Assembly: GCA_013811975.1 (NCBI GenBank)
Contig: JACCUF010000047.1
Coordinates: 1-17,142, forward strand
Direction: 5' to 3'
DNA length: 17,142 nucleotides
Origin: Geodermatophilaceae bacterium
GTDB lineage: Bacteria > Actinomycetota > Actinomycetes > Mycobacteriales > Geodermatophilaceae
Shown here: positions 1 to 6,946 of the stretch, in pieces
Position numbering within the stretch: position 1 is the first letter of the stretch
Layout of the letters: each line of letters opens with the position of its first letter
Translations under genes and position numbers: made by a program
Notes under the pieces: generated by a model
Told to the model about the DNA's origin: nothing
Database searches by the model: none
What the model saw: the letters and a program-made list of their open reading frames with translations, nothing else

Positions 1-247
1 GGGTGAGGGCCACCCGTCGGTCCGCCTCGACCAGCAGAGCGTGCAAGGCTCCTCTGGACAACGCCTCCAGTCCCAGCGCTCCCGAGCCGGAGTACAGGTC
101 CAGCACATGTGCGCCGTGCAGCGGCACCAGCCCGTCGACTGTGGAGAACAGCGCCTCCCGGGCGCGGTCAGAGGTCGGCCGGGTCACCTCGCCCCGGGGT
201 ACGGCCAGCCTTCGACCCCGGGCGGCTCCGGCAATGATGCGAGTCAC
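1..247 (-). CDS. rsmD: 16S rRNA (guanine966-N2)-methyltransferase RsmD, N-terminal part (cut by window edge)
   Basis: RsmD transfers a methyl group from S-adenosylmethionine to G966 of 16S rRNA during 30S assembly in the cytoplasm. Reading leftward from a GTG at 247, the first 82 codons give VTRIIAGAARGRRLAVPRG, then TRPTSDRAREALFSTV at about residues 21-36. That is the family's N-terminal signature (IIxGxxxGRxL, then RPTxxRxREALF). The SAM-binding motif follows as VLDLYSGSGALGLEALSRGA (about residues 47-66). The 3' part, with the catalytic NPPY-type motif, lies outside the window. It follows recG at 79 nt on the same strand. A modest AGGGAAAGCAGG stretch precedes the start. Identity is near certain; only the length is unknown. 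Confidence 0.93.
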   Translation of the reverse strand, partial: MTRIIAGAARGRRLAVPRGEVTRPTSDRAREALFSTVDGLVPLHGAHVLDLYSGSGALGLEALSRGALHALLVEADRRVALT

Positions 248-267
248 TCGGCGACCTGCTTTCCCTG

Positions 268-299
268 TTTAGACCAACCACGGTTATGCGTACAACCGT
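268..299 (-). promoter_or_regulatory. recG-rsmD gap: inverted repeat and weak promoter-like elements
   Basis: In the 79-nt gap the leftward strand holds ACGGTT / AACCGT, a perfect 6-bp inverted repeat with an 8-nt loop (280-285 and 294-299). Overlapping it, TTGTAC and TAAACA lie 18 nt apart and could serve as a weak -35/-10 for rsmD. There is no U-tract, so it is not a clear intrinsic terminator for recG. The role is inferred. Confidence 0.25.
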
Positions 300-326
300 C
301 AGATTCGAGGCGGTTTCGCACGAGGT

Positions 327-2657
327 TTACGCCTTGTCGAGGTAGTCGGCACGTTCATCCTCGGACAGCCGCGCCACCTGTACGGCCAGAGCCGGGTGCT
401 CGACCAGATCCGGATCCACGGCGACCAGGTAGGTGGCCTCCTCGCGAGCCTGGGTGATGATGCCCTCGTCATCGAGCAGGGACAGCAGCCGTAGCCCGGA
501 TCGCCGTCCCGACTGTGCGGCTCCGAGGATGTTGCCCTCCCGACGCGAGGCGAGGTCGACTCTGGCCAGCTCGAATCCGTCTCGCGTTGCAGCTACCGCG
601 TCGAGCCGGAGCCGGGCGGGGCTGTCGGCCGCGGATTCGGTGACCAGCAGGCAAATTCCGGGACGAGAGCTGCGACCGATCCGGCCGCGCAGCTGATGCA
701 GCTGGCTGACACCGAACCGATCCGCATCCAGGATCGCCATGACCGACGCCTCGGGTACGTCGACGCCGACCTCGACGACCGTGGTTGTCACCAGCACATC
801 GAGCTCACCGCCTGCGAAGGACATCATCGTGGCGTCCTTCTCCTCGGCTGGGAGCCGGCCGTGCAGGATGGCCAGCCGAAGTTCGGCCAGGGGTCCCTCT
901 CGCAGCATGTCGGCCACCTCAAGGACGGCCAACGGCGCCCGCCGGGCCGAGGCGGCTCCCTCGTCCACGGGTAGCGACTCGTCCTCGGACGGGGGCTGCG
1001 GGGACTCATCACCGTCGTCGACCCTGCCGTCGTCGATCCTGCCGGCAGCGCCTTTGGGCGTAGGGCCGTTCGACGTCTCGCCGTTGCCGGCCTCGCCATC
1101 ATCGCCGATCCGCGGACACACGATGAAGGCTCGCCCACCGGTACGCGCCTCCTCGACGATCCTGGTCCAGACTCGTTCCATCCAGGCCGGCTTCTCCCGT
1201 ACCGGGACGACACTGGTGGTCACTTCAGCCCGGCCCGCGGGCAACTCCGACAGCGTGGTCGTCTCGAGGTCCCCATACACGGTCATCGCCACGGTGCGCG
1301 GAATAGGAGTCGCGGTGAGGACCAGGACGTGTGGAGGCGCGGCGGACTTGGCACGCAGGACATCACGCTGCTCCACGCCGAAGCGGTGCTGCTCGTCTAT
1401 CACCACCAGGCCGAGCTCGGCGAAGGCAACGACCTCCTCGAGCAGCGCATGGGTTCCGACGACGATGCCCGCGCCCCCGCCGGCGGCCTCGGCCAGCGCG
1501 GCACGACGTGCCTTGGCCGACAGGGATCCGGTCAACATCGTGACCCGGGTGGCGTGTTCCTCGGCGCCCAATTCGCCTGAGGTGCCCAACGGTCCGAGCA
1601 GGCTCCTCAGGGTTCGCAGATGTTGGGCGGCAAGGACTTCAGTGGGTGCAAGAAAGGCAGCCTGCGCGCCGGCGTCGATGACCTGAAGCATCGCCCGTAA
1701 CGCCACGACGGTCTTCCCCGACCCGACCTCGCCCTGCAGCAGCCGGTTCATCGGCTTGTGGCCACCAAGTTCGTGGCTGATCTCAGCCCCGACGACCCGC
1801 TGTCCGGCGGTGAGTACGAACGGCAGCCGGGCATCGAAGGCGTCGAGCAGGCCGCCCTCACGAACCGCGCGAGGATAAGCCGGGTTCATCGCCTGGGCGA
1901 CCCTGCGCTGGGCCAGGGTCACCTGGACGGTCAACGCCTCGTCCCACTTCAGCCTCAGCCGGGCGAGCGCGACCTCGGCCAGCGACTCCGGTTGATGAAC
2001 CTTGCGCCAGGCCTGCGTGAGTCCGATCAATCCCCGACGCTCACGCATGGCTTGGGGCAGCGGGTCCTCGACGTCGGCGACGGCGTCCAGGATCAGGCGC
2101 TGGCAACGAGCGATCGTCCACGACTGGATGCCGCGGCTGGCCGGATAGACGGGGATGAGCTGCGATGCGTAGGACATCGCGCGCTCGAAGTCATCGACCA
2201 GCGCCGCCGGGTCGACGTTCGGGTCGAAGCCGGTGTTGCTTGCGCCGAAGATCTCGCACTCTGGGTGGGTGAGCTGAACCTGGTTGCCGCGAACCCCGAT
2301 CTTGCCTGCGAACAGCCCACTCACCCCGACGGCGAGTTGTTTCGCCCGCCACGGTTGGTTGAAGAAGACCAGGGACAGCGAACGCCGCCCGTCGCCGACG
2401 ACGACGTCGGTGAGCGTCCCGCGCTTGTTGCGCATCCGGCGCTGGGTCACCGAGAGCACCTGGGCCACGATCGTGACCTCGTCGCCGACCCGCAGCGATG
2501 CCAGATCGGTGAGCTCCCCACGTTCGGCATACCGCCGTGGGTAGTGGCCGAGCAGGTCGTCGACGGTGTGGATGCCCAGCTGATCGGCGAGCACCGTGGC
2601 AGTCTTGCCCCCGAGCAGGGCACGCAGCGGACTGTCCCTTGCCACCACGGGAGTCAT
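327..2657 (-). CDS. recG: ATP-dependent DNA helicase RecG
   Basis: RecG is a superfamily 2 double-strand DNA translocase that regresses stalled replication forks and migrates Holliday junctions. The 776-residue product has an N-terminal wedge/OB domain (about 60-135). The helicase core follows: Walker A GEVGSGKT (309-316), DEQH box (421-424), motif III TATPIPRT (448-455), motif VI QLRGRIGR (655-662), and the TRG-type motif REGNILGAAQSG (706-717). Between helicase motifs, residues about 518-575 form an acidic, low-complexity insertion (runs of D, E, G, S, P) that is not part of the conserved fold. The ATG overlaps the stop of the upstream DAK2 gene as ATGA, so translation is probably coupled. 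The gene is complete with all motifs intact. Confidence 0.97.
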   Translation of the reverse strand: MTPVVARDSPLRALLGGKTATVLADQLGIHTVDDLLGHYPRRYAERGELTDLASLRVGDEVTIVAQVLSVTQRRMRNKRGTLTDVVVGDGRRSLSLVFFNQPWRAKQLAVGVSGLFAGKIGVRGNQVQLTHPECEIFGASNTGFDPNVDPAALVDDFERAMSYASQLIPVYPASRGIQSWTIARCQRLILDAVADVEDPLPQAMRERRGLIGLTQAWRKVHQPESLAEVALARLRLKWDEALTVQVTLAQRRVAQAMNPAYPRAVREGGLLDAFDARLPFVLTAGQRVVGAEISHELGGHKPMNRLLQGEVGSGKTVVALRAMLQVIDAGAQAAFLAPTEVLAAQHLRTLRSLLGPLGTSGELGAEEHATRVTMLTGSLSAKARRAALAEAAGGGAGIVVGTHALLEEVVAFAELGLVVIDEQHRFGVEQRDVLRAKSAAPPHVLVLTATPIPRTVAMTVYGDLETTTLSELPAGRAEVTTSVVPVREKPAWMERVWTRIVEEARTGGRAFIVCPRIGDDGEAGNGETSNGPTPKGAAGRIDDGRVDDGDESPQPPSEDESLPVDEGAASARRAPLAVLEVADMLREGPLAELRLAILHGRLPAEEKDATMMSFAGGELDVLVTTTVVEVGVDVPEASVMAILDADRFGVSQLHQLRGRIGRSSRPGICLLVTESAADSPARLRLDAVAATRDGFELARVDLASRREGNILGAAQSGRRSGLRLLSLLDDEGIITQAREEATYLVAVDPDLVEHPALAVQVARLSEDERADYLDKA

Positions 2658-4351
2658 TCCACGCCGATGAGGACCGGTTGGCGTGGCTGGTCACCTCGGT
2701 AGTCCATGACGTCGACGCCGGGATGGTTGCGCCGCAGGTGGACGCGAACCCTTTCGAGAAACCCGTCCAAGGCGTCGGCCCCGAGCACGAGGGTGACGAG
2801 TTCGCCGCCTGCTGACAGCATCCGGTCCAGCAACTCGCAGGTGACCGTGACCTGATCCTCGCCGATCAGCACGACGTCGCCTTCGGCCAGCCCGAGCACG
2901 TCTCCGGCTACGCAACGCCCGGCCATGGTCATCGCTTCGTGTACCGCGACGATGATCTCCGCCCAGCGGGTCGCCGCCGCGGCCTCGGCCTGGGCGATCA
3001 CGACATCGGCGAAACGGCGACTCGGATCGGCGACGGCAACCGCGGCCAGTCCCTGCACGGGGGACTTCGTCGGTACCACTGCGACGTCCTGACCTCCTGC
3101 CCGGGCAACCGCAGCTGCCGCATCGGCTACCGCCGTCACGGTGGGGTGGTTGGGCAGCACCACGACCTCGGCCGCGCCCGTACGGCGAATAGCGCTCAGG
3201 ACGTCGGCGGAGGACGGGTTGTGTGTGGCTCCCCCCTCGACCACCTCGACGCCCTCTCCGGCGAACAGGCGGGCCAGTCCTGCACCGGGTGCCACCGCGA
3301 CGAGCCCACGACCTGACCAGGATCCGGCCACCGGGCCGCCCCCGCCCTGTTGCTCCGCCTGGCAGGACGACGCGGGGGTCGACAGTCGATCGGCGAACCG
3401 GGTCACAGTGATGGAGTGCGGGCGACCCGCGCGTACCCCCGCCTCTACAGCTGCGCCGACGTCATCGACATGGACGTGGACGTTCCACAGTGCCGGCACC
3501 CCCGGCGTCGCCGCGCTCCCCACGATGACCACCGAATCGCCGAGGGCCACGAGTTCACTGCGCAGGAGGTCGACGCTGACGTCGTCGGCCCGGTCAAGCA
3601 GGAACTGCACCTCGTACTCGAATGTCACAGCCTCACCGATTGGCACAGCCCCGCCCCCCTGGGCGGTCTCGAGCGGGTGGAGGTCGGGAAGTTGGGTCGG
3701 CGCGACGGCCGCGCTGATGGCCGGGTTGTCGTTACCGCTGACCGTCGCGAGTAGGGCGTCAAGGATCACACACAGCCCTCGGCCGCCAGCGTCCACGACG
3801 CCGGCTCGGGCCAGCGCGGCCAGCTGGGAAGGGGTGCGCTCCAGTGCTCGTGCAGCACCATCTACGGCGGCTCGGACCACGTCCTCCAGGGGCGCATGTG
3901 TGTCGGCGGCCGCTGCCGCCGTGGCAGCGACGGCGGCAGCGCGGGCCACGGTCAGGATCGTGCCCTCAACGGGTTCGGCGACCGCGGCATAGGCCAGGTC
4001 GGCGGCATGGCTCAGCGCCGCGGCCAAAGCTGCACCGCCGGCCGGTGCCGGCCGTCCGAGCCTGTCTGCGACTCCGCGCAGGAGCTGAGAGACGATCACC
4101 CCCGAGTTGCCTCGTGCGCCCAGTAGTGCCCCGCGGGCCAAGGTGTCCAACGTGGGGCCTAGCTTCGCCTGCGGGTCGGCCGAGCCGAGAGCATCCATGG
4201 CCGAGCACAGGGTCAGGTGCAAGTTCGTCCCCGTGTCACCGTCCGGTACGGGGTAGACATTCAGCGCGTCGATCTCCGCTGCTGTTGCGCCCATGGCGTC
4301 GCAGGCTGACCGGGCCCAGCTCCGTACGGCGCAGGCATCGATGACCTCCAA
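2654..4351 (-). CDS. DAK2 domain (FakA/YloV-like, DhaL-type kinase) protein
   Basis: The 565-residue protein has the layout of the fatty acid kinase subunit FakA, which phosphorylates FakB-bound fatty acids. The N-terminal DhaL/DAK2 nucleotide domain shows the metal-ATP motif NVYPVPDGDTGTNL (31-44), GARGNSGVIVSQLLRG (78-93), PVEGTILTV (127-135) and VVDAGGRG (185-192). A middle region has HVHVDD (292-297). The C-terminal FakA-type domain has EGGATHNPSSADVL (372-385, compare GGQTMNPST of FakA). Start choice: a TTG at 4351 is preceded by GGAGGAGG at ideal distance, and no earlier start looks better. The gene directly precedes recG, as Rv2974c precedes recG in M. tuberculosis (recalled). No fakB/degV partner is in the window, so fatty acid kinase activity is inference. 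The alanine-rich segment at about 134-150 is a low-complexity linker. Confidence 0.88.
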   Translation of the reverse strand: MEVIDACAVRSWARSACDAMGATAAEIDALNVYPVPDGDTGTNLHLTLCSAMDALGSADPQAKLGPTLDTLARGALLGARGNSGVIVSQLLRGVADRLGRPAPAGGAALAAALSHAADLAYAAVAEPVEGTILTVARAAAVAATAAAAADTHAPLEDVVRAAVDGAARALERTPSQLAALARAGVVDAGGRGLCVILDALLATVSGNDNPAISAAVAPTQLPDLHPLETAQGGGAVPIGEAVTFEYEVQFLLDRADDVSVDLLRSELVALGDSVVIVGSAATPGVPALWNVHVHVDDVGAAVEAGVRAGRPHSITVTRFADRLSTPASSCQAEQQGGGGPVAGSWSGRGLVAVAPGAGLARLFAGEGVEVVEGGATHNPSSADVLSAIRRTGAAEVVVLPNHPTVTAVADAAAAVARAGGQDVAVVPTKSPVQGLAAVAVADPSRRFADVVIAQAEAAAATRWAEIIVAVHEAMTMAGRCVAGDVLGLAEGDVVLIGEDQVTVTCELLDRMLSAGGELVTLVLGADALDGFLERVRVHLRRNHPGVDVMDYRGDQPRQPVLIGVE

Positions 4352-4386
4352 ACGCCCACCTCCTCCTTGCCAGCCAGTGGCCAGCG

Positions 4387-4392
4387 AGCCTA
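4387..4392 (-). promoter_or_regulatory. Candidate -10 element for the DAK2-recG-rsmD unit
   Basis: TAGGCT on the leftward strand, a common actinobacterial -10 form, lies about 35 nt before the TTG start, leaving a short leader that contains the strong GGAGGAGG. No convincing -35 is visible at 16-18 nt. The 195-nt divergent gap 4352-4546 is otherwise without genes. Confidence 0.4.
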
Positions 4393-4474
4393 ATCACCGT
4401 TGCCGACCGGCCGCGATACCCGCGCACATCGCCGGCCGCACGGCCCCGTGTGGCCGGCTCGCGGCGTGGTCGGT

Positions 4475-4480
4475 TACCCT
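4475..4480 (+). promoter_or_regulatory. Candidate -10 element for rpmB
   Basis: TACCCT lies about 67 nt upstream of the rpmB GTG within the divergent gap. The -35 region is GC-rich (TGGCCG-like) and weak. This is a guess based on spacing and the TAnnnT pattern. Confidence 0.3.
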
Positions 4481-4546
4481 TGGACTCGCTGCCGTGTCCG
4501 AAACCGGTGTGCCGTACGTGCCTTCCACCTCGAGGAGTGATCATCC

Positions 4547-4738
4547 GTGGCTGCGGTCTGCGACGTCTGTGGCAAGGGCCCCGGCTTCGGTAAGTCGGTA
4601 TCTCACTCGCATCGGCGTACCTCTCGGCGCTGGAACCCCAACATCCAGACGGTACGAGCCAAGGTCGGCCCGAGCGCGCGCAAGCGGCTCAACGTGTGTA
4701 CCTCGTGCATCAAGGCGGGCAAGGTCGTCCGGGGCTGA
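4547..4738 (+). CDS. rpmB: 50S ribosomal protein L28, zinc-binding (C+) form
   Basis: L28 is a small protein of the large ribosomal subunit. The 63-residue product begins MAAVCDVCGKGPGFGKSVSH and has the family's SHSHRRTSRRWNPNIQ segment (19-34). Two CxxC pairs, C5/C8 and C51/C54, form the zinc ribbon of the C+ version. Actinobacteria often also carry a cysteine-free paralogue used under zinc starvation, normally under Zur control. Having the zinc ligands, this copy is presumably the housekeeping one. The GTG start has GAGGAG about 10 nt upstream. It is transcribed away from the DAK2 gene and converges on the kinase-like gene 9 nt beyond its stop; no terminator hairpin is visible in that gap. 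Confidence 0.96.
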   Translation: MAAVCDVCGKGPGFGKSVSHSHRRTSRRWNPNIQTVRAKVGPSARKRLNVCTSCIKAGKVVRG

Positions 4739-4747
4739 GGCCCACGG

Positions 4748-5392
4748 CTAACCGCTCGGCCTCCCAACCAGCCCCATCGCGCGAGCCGCGTCGGCGATCA
4801 TCGCGACAACCGTCTTCATCGGAAGTCGGACCGAGTCGATGATCAGGTGGTAGTGCCGAGCCTCGGTCATCTTGCACCGATAGAAGTACTTGACATACGC
4901 CTCGCGGGCAGCGTCGTTGTCCCGTAGAAGTCGCTCGGCCTCCGCCTTGGCCAGCCCGTGCTCACGTTGGATGTGTTCCAGGCGAGCTGCGGCGGGAGCA
5001 TCCAACCGGACGTGTAGCGCGCCGGGCACCCCGGCCAGGACCAACGCGGCTGCCCGACCGAGGATGACCGCGCCGGTACCGGCCGCGATCTCGTGCAGGA
5101 CCTTCTCGGTCTGCTCTCGGAAGATCCGCTCGTCGGGCACCGGGTTGTACGCGATCGGTCCCGCTCCCGCGGCTAGGTCCGGGACCAACGCCATCGAGGA
5201 GATGAGCCGGGTGAACCCGGTACTGACCGTTTCGTCCTTGGCCTGCGCATCGGCAAGGGACACCCCAAGTTTTTCCGCTACCCGCATCGGGATCGCCCGA
5301 TCGACGAAGGGCAACCCGAGCGCATCGGCCACCGCGGGCCCGATCTCGCTGCCACCCGCACCGAACGTCGCCGACAGCGTCACGACGGTCAT
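4748..5392 (-). CDS. Cytidylate kinase-like family protein (AAA_26 type)
   Basis: A 214-residue protein resembling the cytidylate-kinase-like P-loop family, whose substrate is generally unknown. The N-terminus is MTVVTLSATFGAGGSEIGPA. GAGGSEIG (11-18) stands where a Walker A loop should be but lacks the usual GK[ST] lysine, which is typical of this family (GSGGREIG-like). LGRAAALVL (111-119) matches the family's VGRGA motif, and the C-terminal region has YVKYFYRCKMTEARHYHLII (166-185) followed by a conserved-looking D186. The ATG start is preceded by GAGGAGG. It follows thiL by 40 nt on the same strand, so the two are likely co-transcribed. It is distinct from the true cytidylate kinase Cmk, and its role here is unknown. 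Confidence 0.8.
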   Translation of the reverse strand: MTVVTLSATFGAGGSEIGPAVADALGLPFVDRAIPMRVAEKLGVSLADAQAKDETVSTGFTRLISSMALVPDLAAGAGPIAYNPVPDERIFREQTEKVLHEIAAGTGAVILGRAAALVLAGVPGALHVRLDAPAAARLEHIQREHGLAKAEAERLLRDNDAAREAYVKYFYRCKMTEARHYHLIIDSVRLPMKTVVAMIADAARAMGLVGRPSG

Positions 5393-5432
5393 CTGGCTCG
5401 ACCTCCTCGTACCCGCCGCCTCATGGCAGCGC

Positions 5433-6383
5433 TCAGCCCCAGTGGGCGAAGCCTGAGCCTGCCAGCTCTCGGCCCTCCTCGGGCAGACCGGCCACGGCTA
5501 CGCCGGCCCCATCTTCGACCCATCCGACCATGCGCCAGGGTGCAGGCAGATCGACGTGCGGGGGGAAGCAGGCCAGCAGTGCGTGATCGTCACCCCCGGT
5601 GAAGATCCAACTCAGCGGGTCCACGCTCATCGCCGAACCGACATCACGCAAGACATCTGGAATGGGAAACATCGCCGCGTCGAGAACGATCCGGGCGCCA
5701 CTGGCGACGGCCAGGGTGCCGGCGTCCCGGAGCAGGCCGTCGCTGATGTCGCACATGGCGCTGGCGGCGAGAGCCGCCGCTTGAGGCCCTGCCAGATAGG
5801 GCACCTCAGGACGCCGGTAGGCCGCCACGACCGACCCCGGAGAACGGAACCCTCGACCGAGTACCGCCAACCCTGCTGCGGCATAGCCCAACCGCCCGGC
5901 GACGGCGACTCGATGCCCGGCAAGGGCTCCGTCCCGCGTCACCGGCCGGGCTCCTTTCATGTCGCCCAGCGCGGTCACCGCGATGGTCAGCGTTTGGCTC
6001 TCGACGATGTCCCCCCCGATCACTGCTGCCCCGAACTGCTGGCACTCCTCGCGCAGCCCCTCGTAGAGGTCATCGACCCAGGCCATCGGCAGCTCGCCAG
6101 GCAGGGCCAGCCCCACCAACAGGCCGGTCGGTAGGCCACCCATCGCGGCGATGTCGGCAAGGTTCGCAGCCGCTGCCCGATGTCCGATGTCCTTGGGCCC
6201 GGCCCAGTCCCGACGGAAATGACGGCCCTCGACCAAGAGGTCGGTGCTGGCCACCAGCAGCCCACCAGCCAGGCTCAACACCGCGGCGTCATCGCCAGGT
6301 CCGACGACCGCCGTAAGCGCCAGTCCGGACCGGGCGATCACGCGCTCGACGACACCGAACTCGCCGAGTTCGCTGACTGTGAT
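5433..6383 (-). CDS. thiL: Thiamine-monophosphate kinase ThiL, probably with a non-canonical start
   Basis: ThiL phosphorylates thiamine monophosphate with ATP to thiamine diphosphate, the last step of cofactor synthesis. Motifs, numbered from the first standard start (GTG at 6341): GPGDDAAVL (14-22), STDLLVEGRHF (32-42), NLADIAAMGG (60-69), IGGDIVES (108-115), a CDISDGLL block and GGDDHALL near the C-terminus, all of the PurM-like fold. The reading frame is open for 21 codons above that GTG and encodes VSELGEFGVVER. ELGEF is the conserved ThiL N-terminus (GEF in E. coli, LGEF in mycobacteria, recalled). No ATG, GTG or TTG lies between 6342 and the upstream stop at 6405-6407. I place the start at the AUC at 6383, 5 nt after GAGGAGG, giving 316 residues, the usual family length. 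The conservative alternative is 5433-6341 (302 residues). Confidence 0.9.
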   Translation of the reverse strand: MTVSELGEFGVVERVIARSGLALTAVVGPGDDAAVLSLAGGLLVASTDLLVEGRHFRRDWAGPKDIGHRAAAANLADIAAMGGLPTGLLVGLALPGELPMAWVDDLYEGLREECQQFGAAVIGGDIVESQTLTIAVTALGDMKGARPVTRDGALAGHRVAVAGRLGYAAAGLAVLGRGFRSPGSVVAAYRRPEVPYLAGPQAAALAASAMCDISDGLLRDAGTLAVASGARIVLDAAMFPIPDVLRDVGSAMSVDPLSWIFTGGDDHALLACFPPHVDLPAPWRMVGWVEDGAGVAVAGLPEEGRELAGSGFAHWG

Positions 6384-6396
6384 GACTGCCTCCTCG

Positions 6397-6414
6397 CCGC
6401 CGGACTACCGGCGG
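6397..6414 (-). promoter_or_regulatory. 5'-leader hairpin of thiL
   Basis: On the leftward strand CCGCCGG-TAGT-CCGGCGG is a perfect 7-bp all-GC stem with a 4-nt loop. It begins within a few bases of the transcript start predicted from the promoter at 6419-6447 and ends just before the GAGGAGG that would serve thiL. It could be a 5' stabiliser, a translational control element, or at DNA level an operator just downstream of the -10. It does not resemble a TPP riboswitch, which is far longer. Confidence 0.5.
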
Positions 6415-6418
6415 GGAG

Positions 6419-6447
6419 ACAGTACGGCCTGACGTGATTCCTGTCAG
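6419..6447 (-). promoter_or_regulatory. Sigma70-type promoter of thiL
   Basis: The leftward strand has CTGACA (6442-6447), a 17-nt spacer and TACTGT (6419-6424), a good match to a primary-sigma promoter. The predicted transcript starts near 6412, about 30 nt before the proposed AUC start of thiL. Confidence 0.6.
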
Positions 6448-6518
6448 CCGAGAGGGAGGGAGCTTCGACCGAGCGCCAGCGAGCGAGGGCTGAGGCGACG
6501 GGTGAGGCCCCGACCGGG

Positions 6519-6524
6519 TAGGTT
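6519..6524 (+). promoter_or_regulatory. Candidate -10 element for the RAM-domain gene
   Basis: TAGGTT lies about 80 nt before the GTG at 6605 in the divergent gap 6405-6604. The -35 position is poor. The rest of the gap has GAGCG-rich, loosely repetitive sequence at about 6451-6500 with no clear structure. Confidence 0.3.
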
Positions 6525-6604
6525 CCTCCCGAACCAGACGAGCGCCGGTCGTCCTCGACGGGGCAGCCGGGTTCCGATCCAGCCCTCGACGAGGAGGTCT
6601 ACCC

Positions 6605-6838
6605 GTGGTCCACGCCTACATCCTGATCCAGACCGAGGTCGGCAAGGCCGCAGCCGTGGCCCGAGCTATCACCGATCTCGACGGAGTGACCACTGCGGAG
6701 GACGTGACCGGACCCTACGACGTGATCGTCCGGGCAGAGGCGCACAGCGTCGATGAACTGGGCAAGCTCGTCGTCGCCAAGGTGCAGGCTGTCGACGGGA
6801 TCACCCGCACACTGACCTGCCCCGTCGTCAACCTCTAG
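6605..6838 (+). CDS. Stand-alone Lrp/AsnC ligand-binding (RAM) domain protein
   Basis: A 77-residue protein, MVHAYILIQTEVGKAAAVAR and so on, that is the whole beta-alpha-beta-beta-alpha-beta RAM/AsnC C-terminal domain. It has the DLDGV turn (24-28), the GPYDVIVRAE strand (36-45) and the final strand ending in CPVVNL. The N-terminal helix-turn-helix of Lrp/AsnC regulators is absent, not truncated, since the start is well placed behind GAGGAGGT. Such single-domain proteins assemble like the Lrp effector domain and may sense small ligands, but they cannot bind DNA alone. Partner and ligand are unknown. It stands between thiL (divergent) and the DUF3515 gene, which continues in exactly the same frame after the TAG at 6836-6838. 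Confidence 0.88.
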   Translation: MVHAYILIQTEVGKAAAVARAITDLDGVTTAEDVTGPYDVIVRAEAHSVDELGKLVVAKVQAVDGITRTLTCPVVNL

Positions 6839-6946
6839 GCCACCCAGCTGGCCGGCGACGAGCCTCCCGGCTCACACCGGCCAAGGCGTGAGTCGGCTTC
6901 GCCCGACCGCTCGCAGTTCCGGCGAGCGGCCCTGCTCGCAACCGGG

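Noticed and set aside
739..1686. 315-residue rightward open frame opposite recG
   Set aside because: Ser/Arg/Ala-rich translation with no motif, fully antisense to the conserved RecG core; typical of high-GC shadow frames.
3141..3992. 283-residue rightward open frame opposite the DAK2 gene
   Set aside because: Low-complexity Ser/Thr/Arg composition, no ribosome binding site, antisense to a clearly conserved gene.
6397..6414. TPP riboswitch upstream of thiL
   Set aside because: The leader is only about 30 nt and lacks the THI-box core; only a single hairpin is present.
6451..6510. GAGCG-rich stretch as a REP-type mobile repeat
   Set aside because: Loosely repetitive only, with no clear inverted repeat and no second copy seen in the window.
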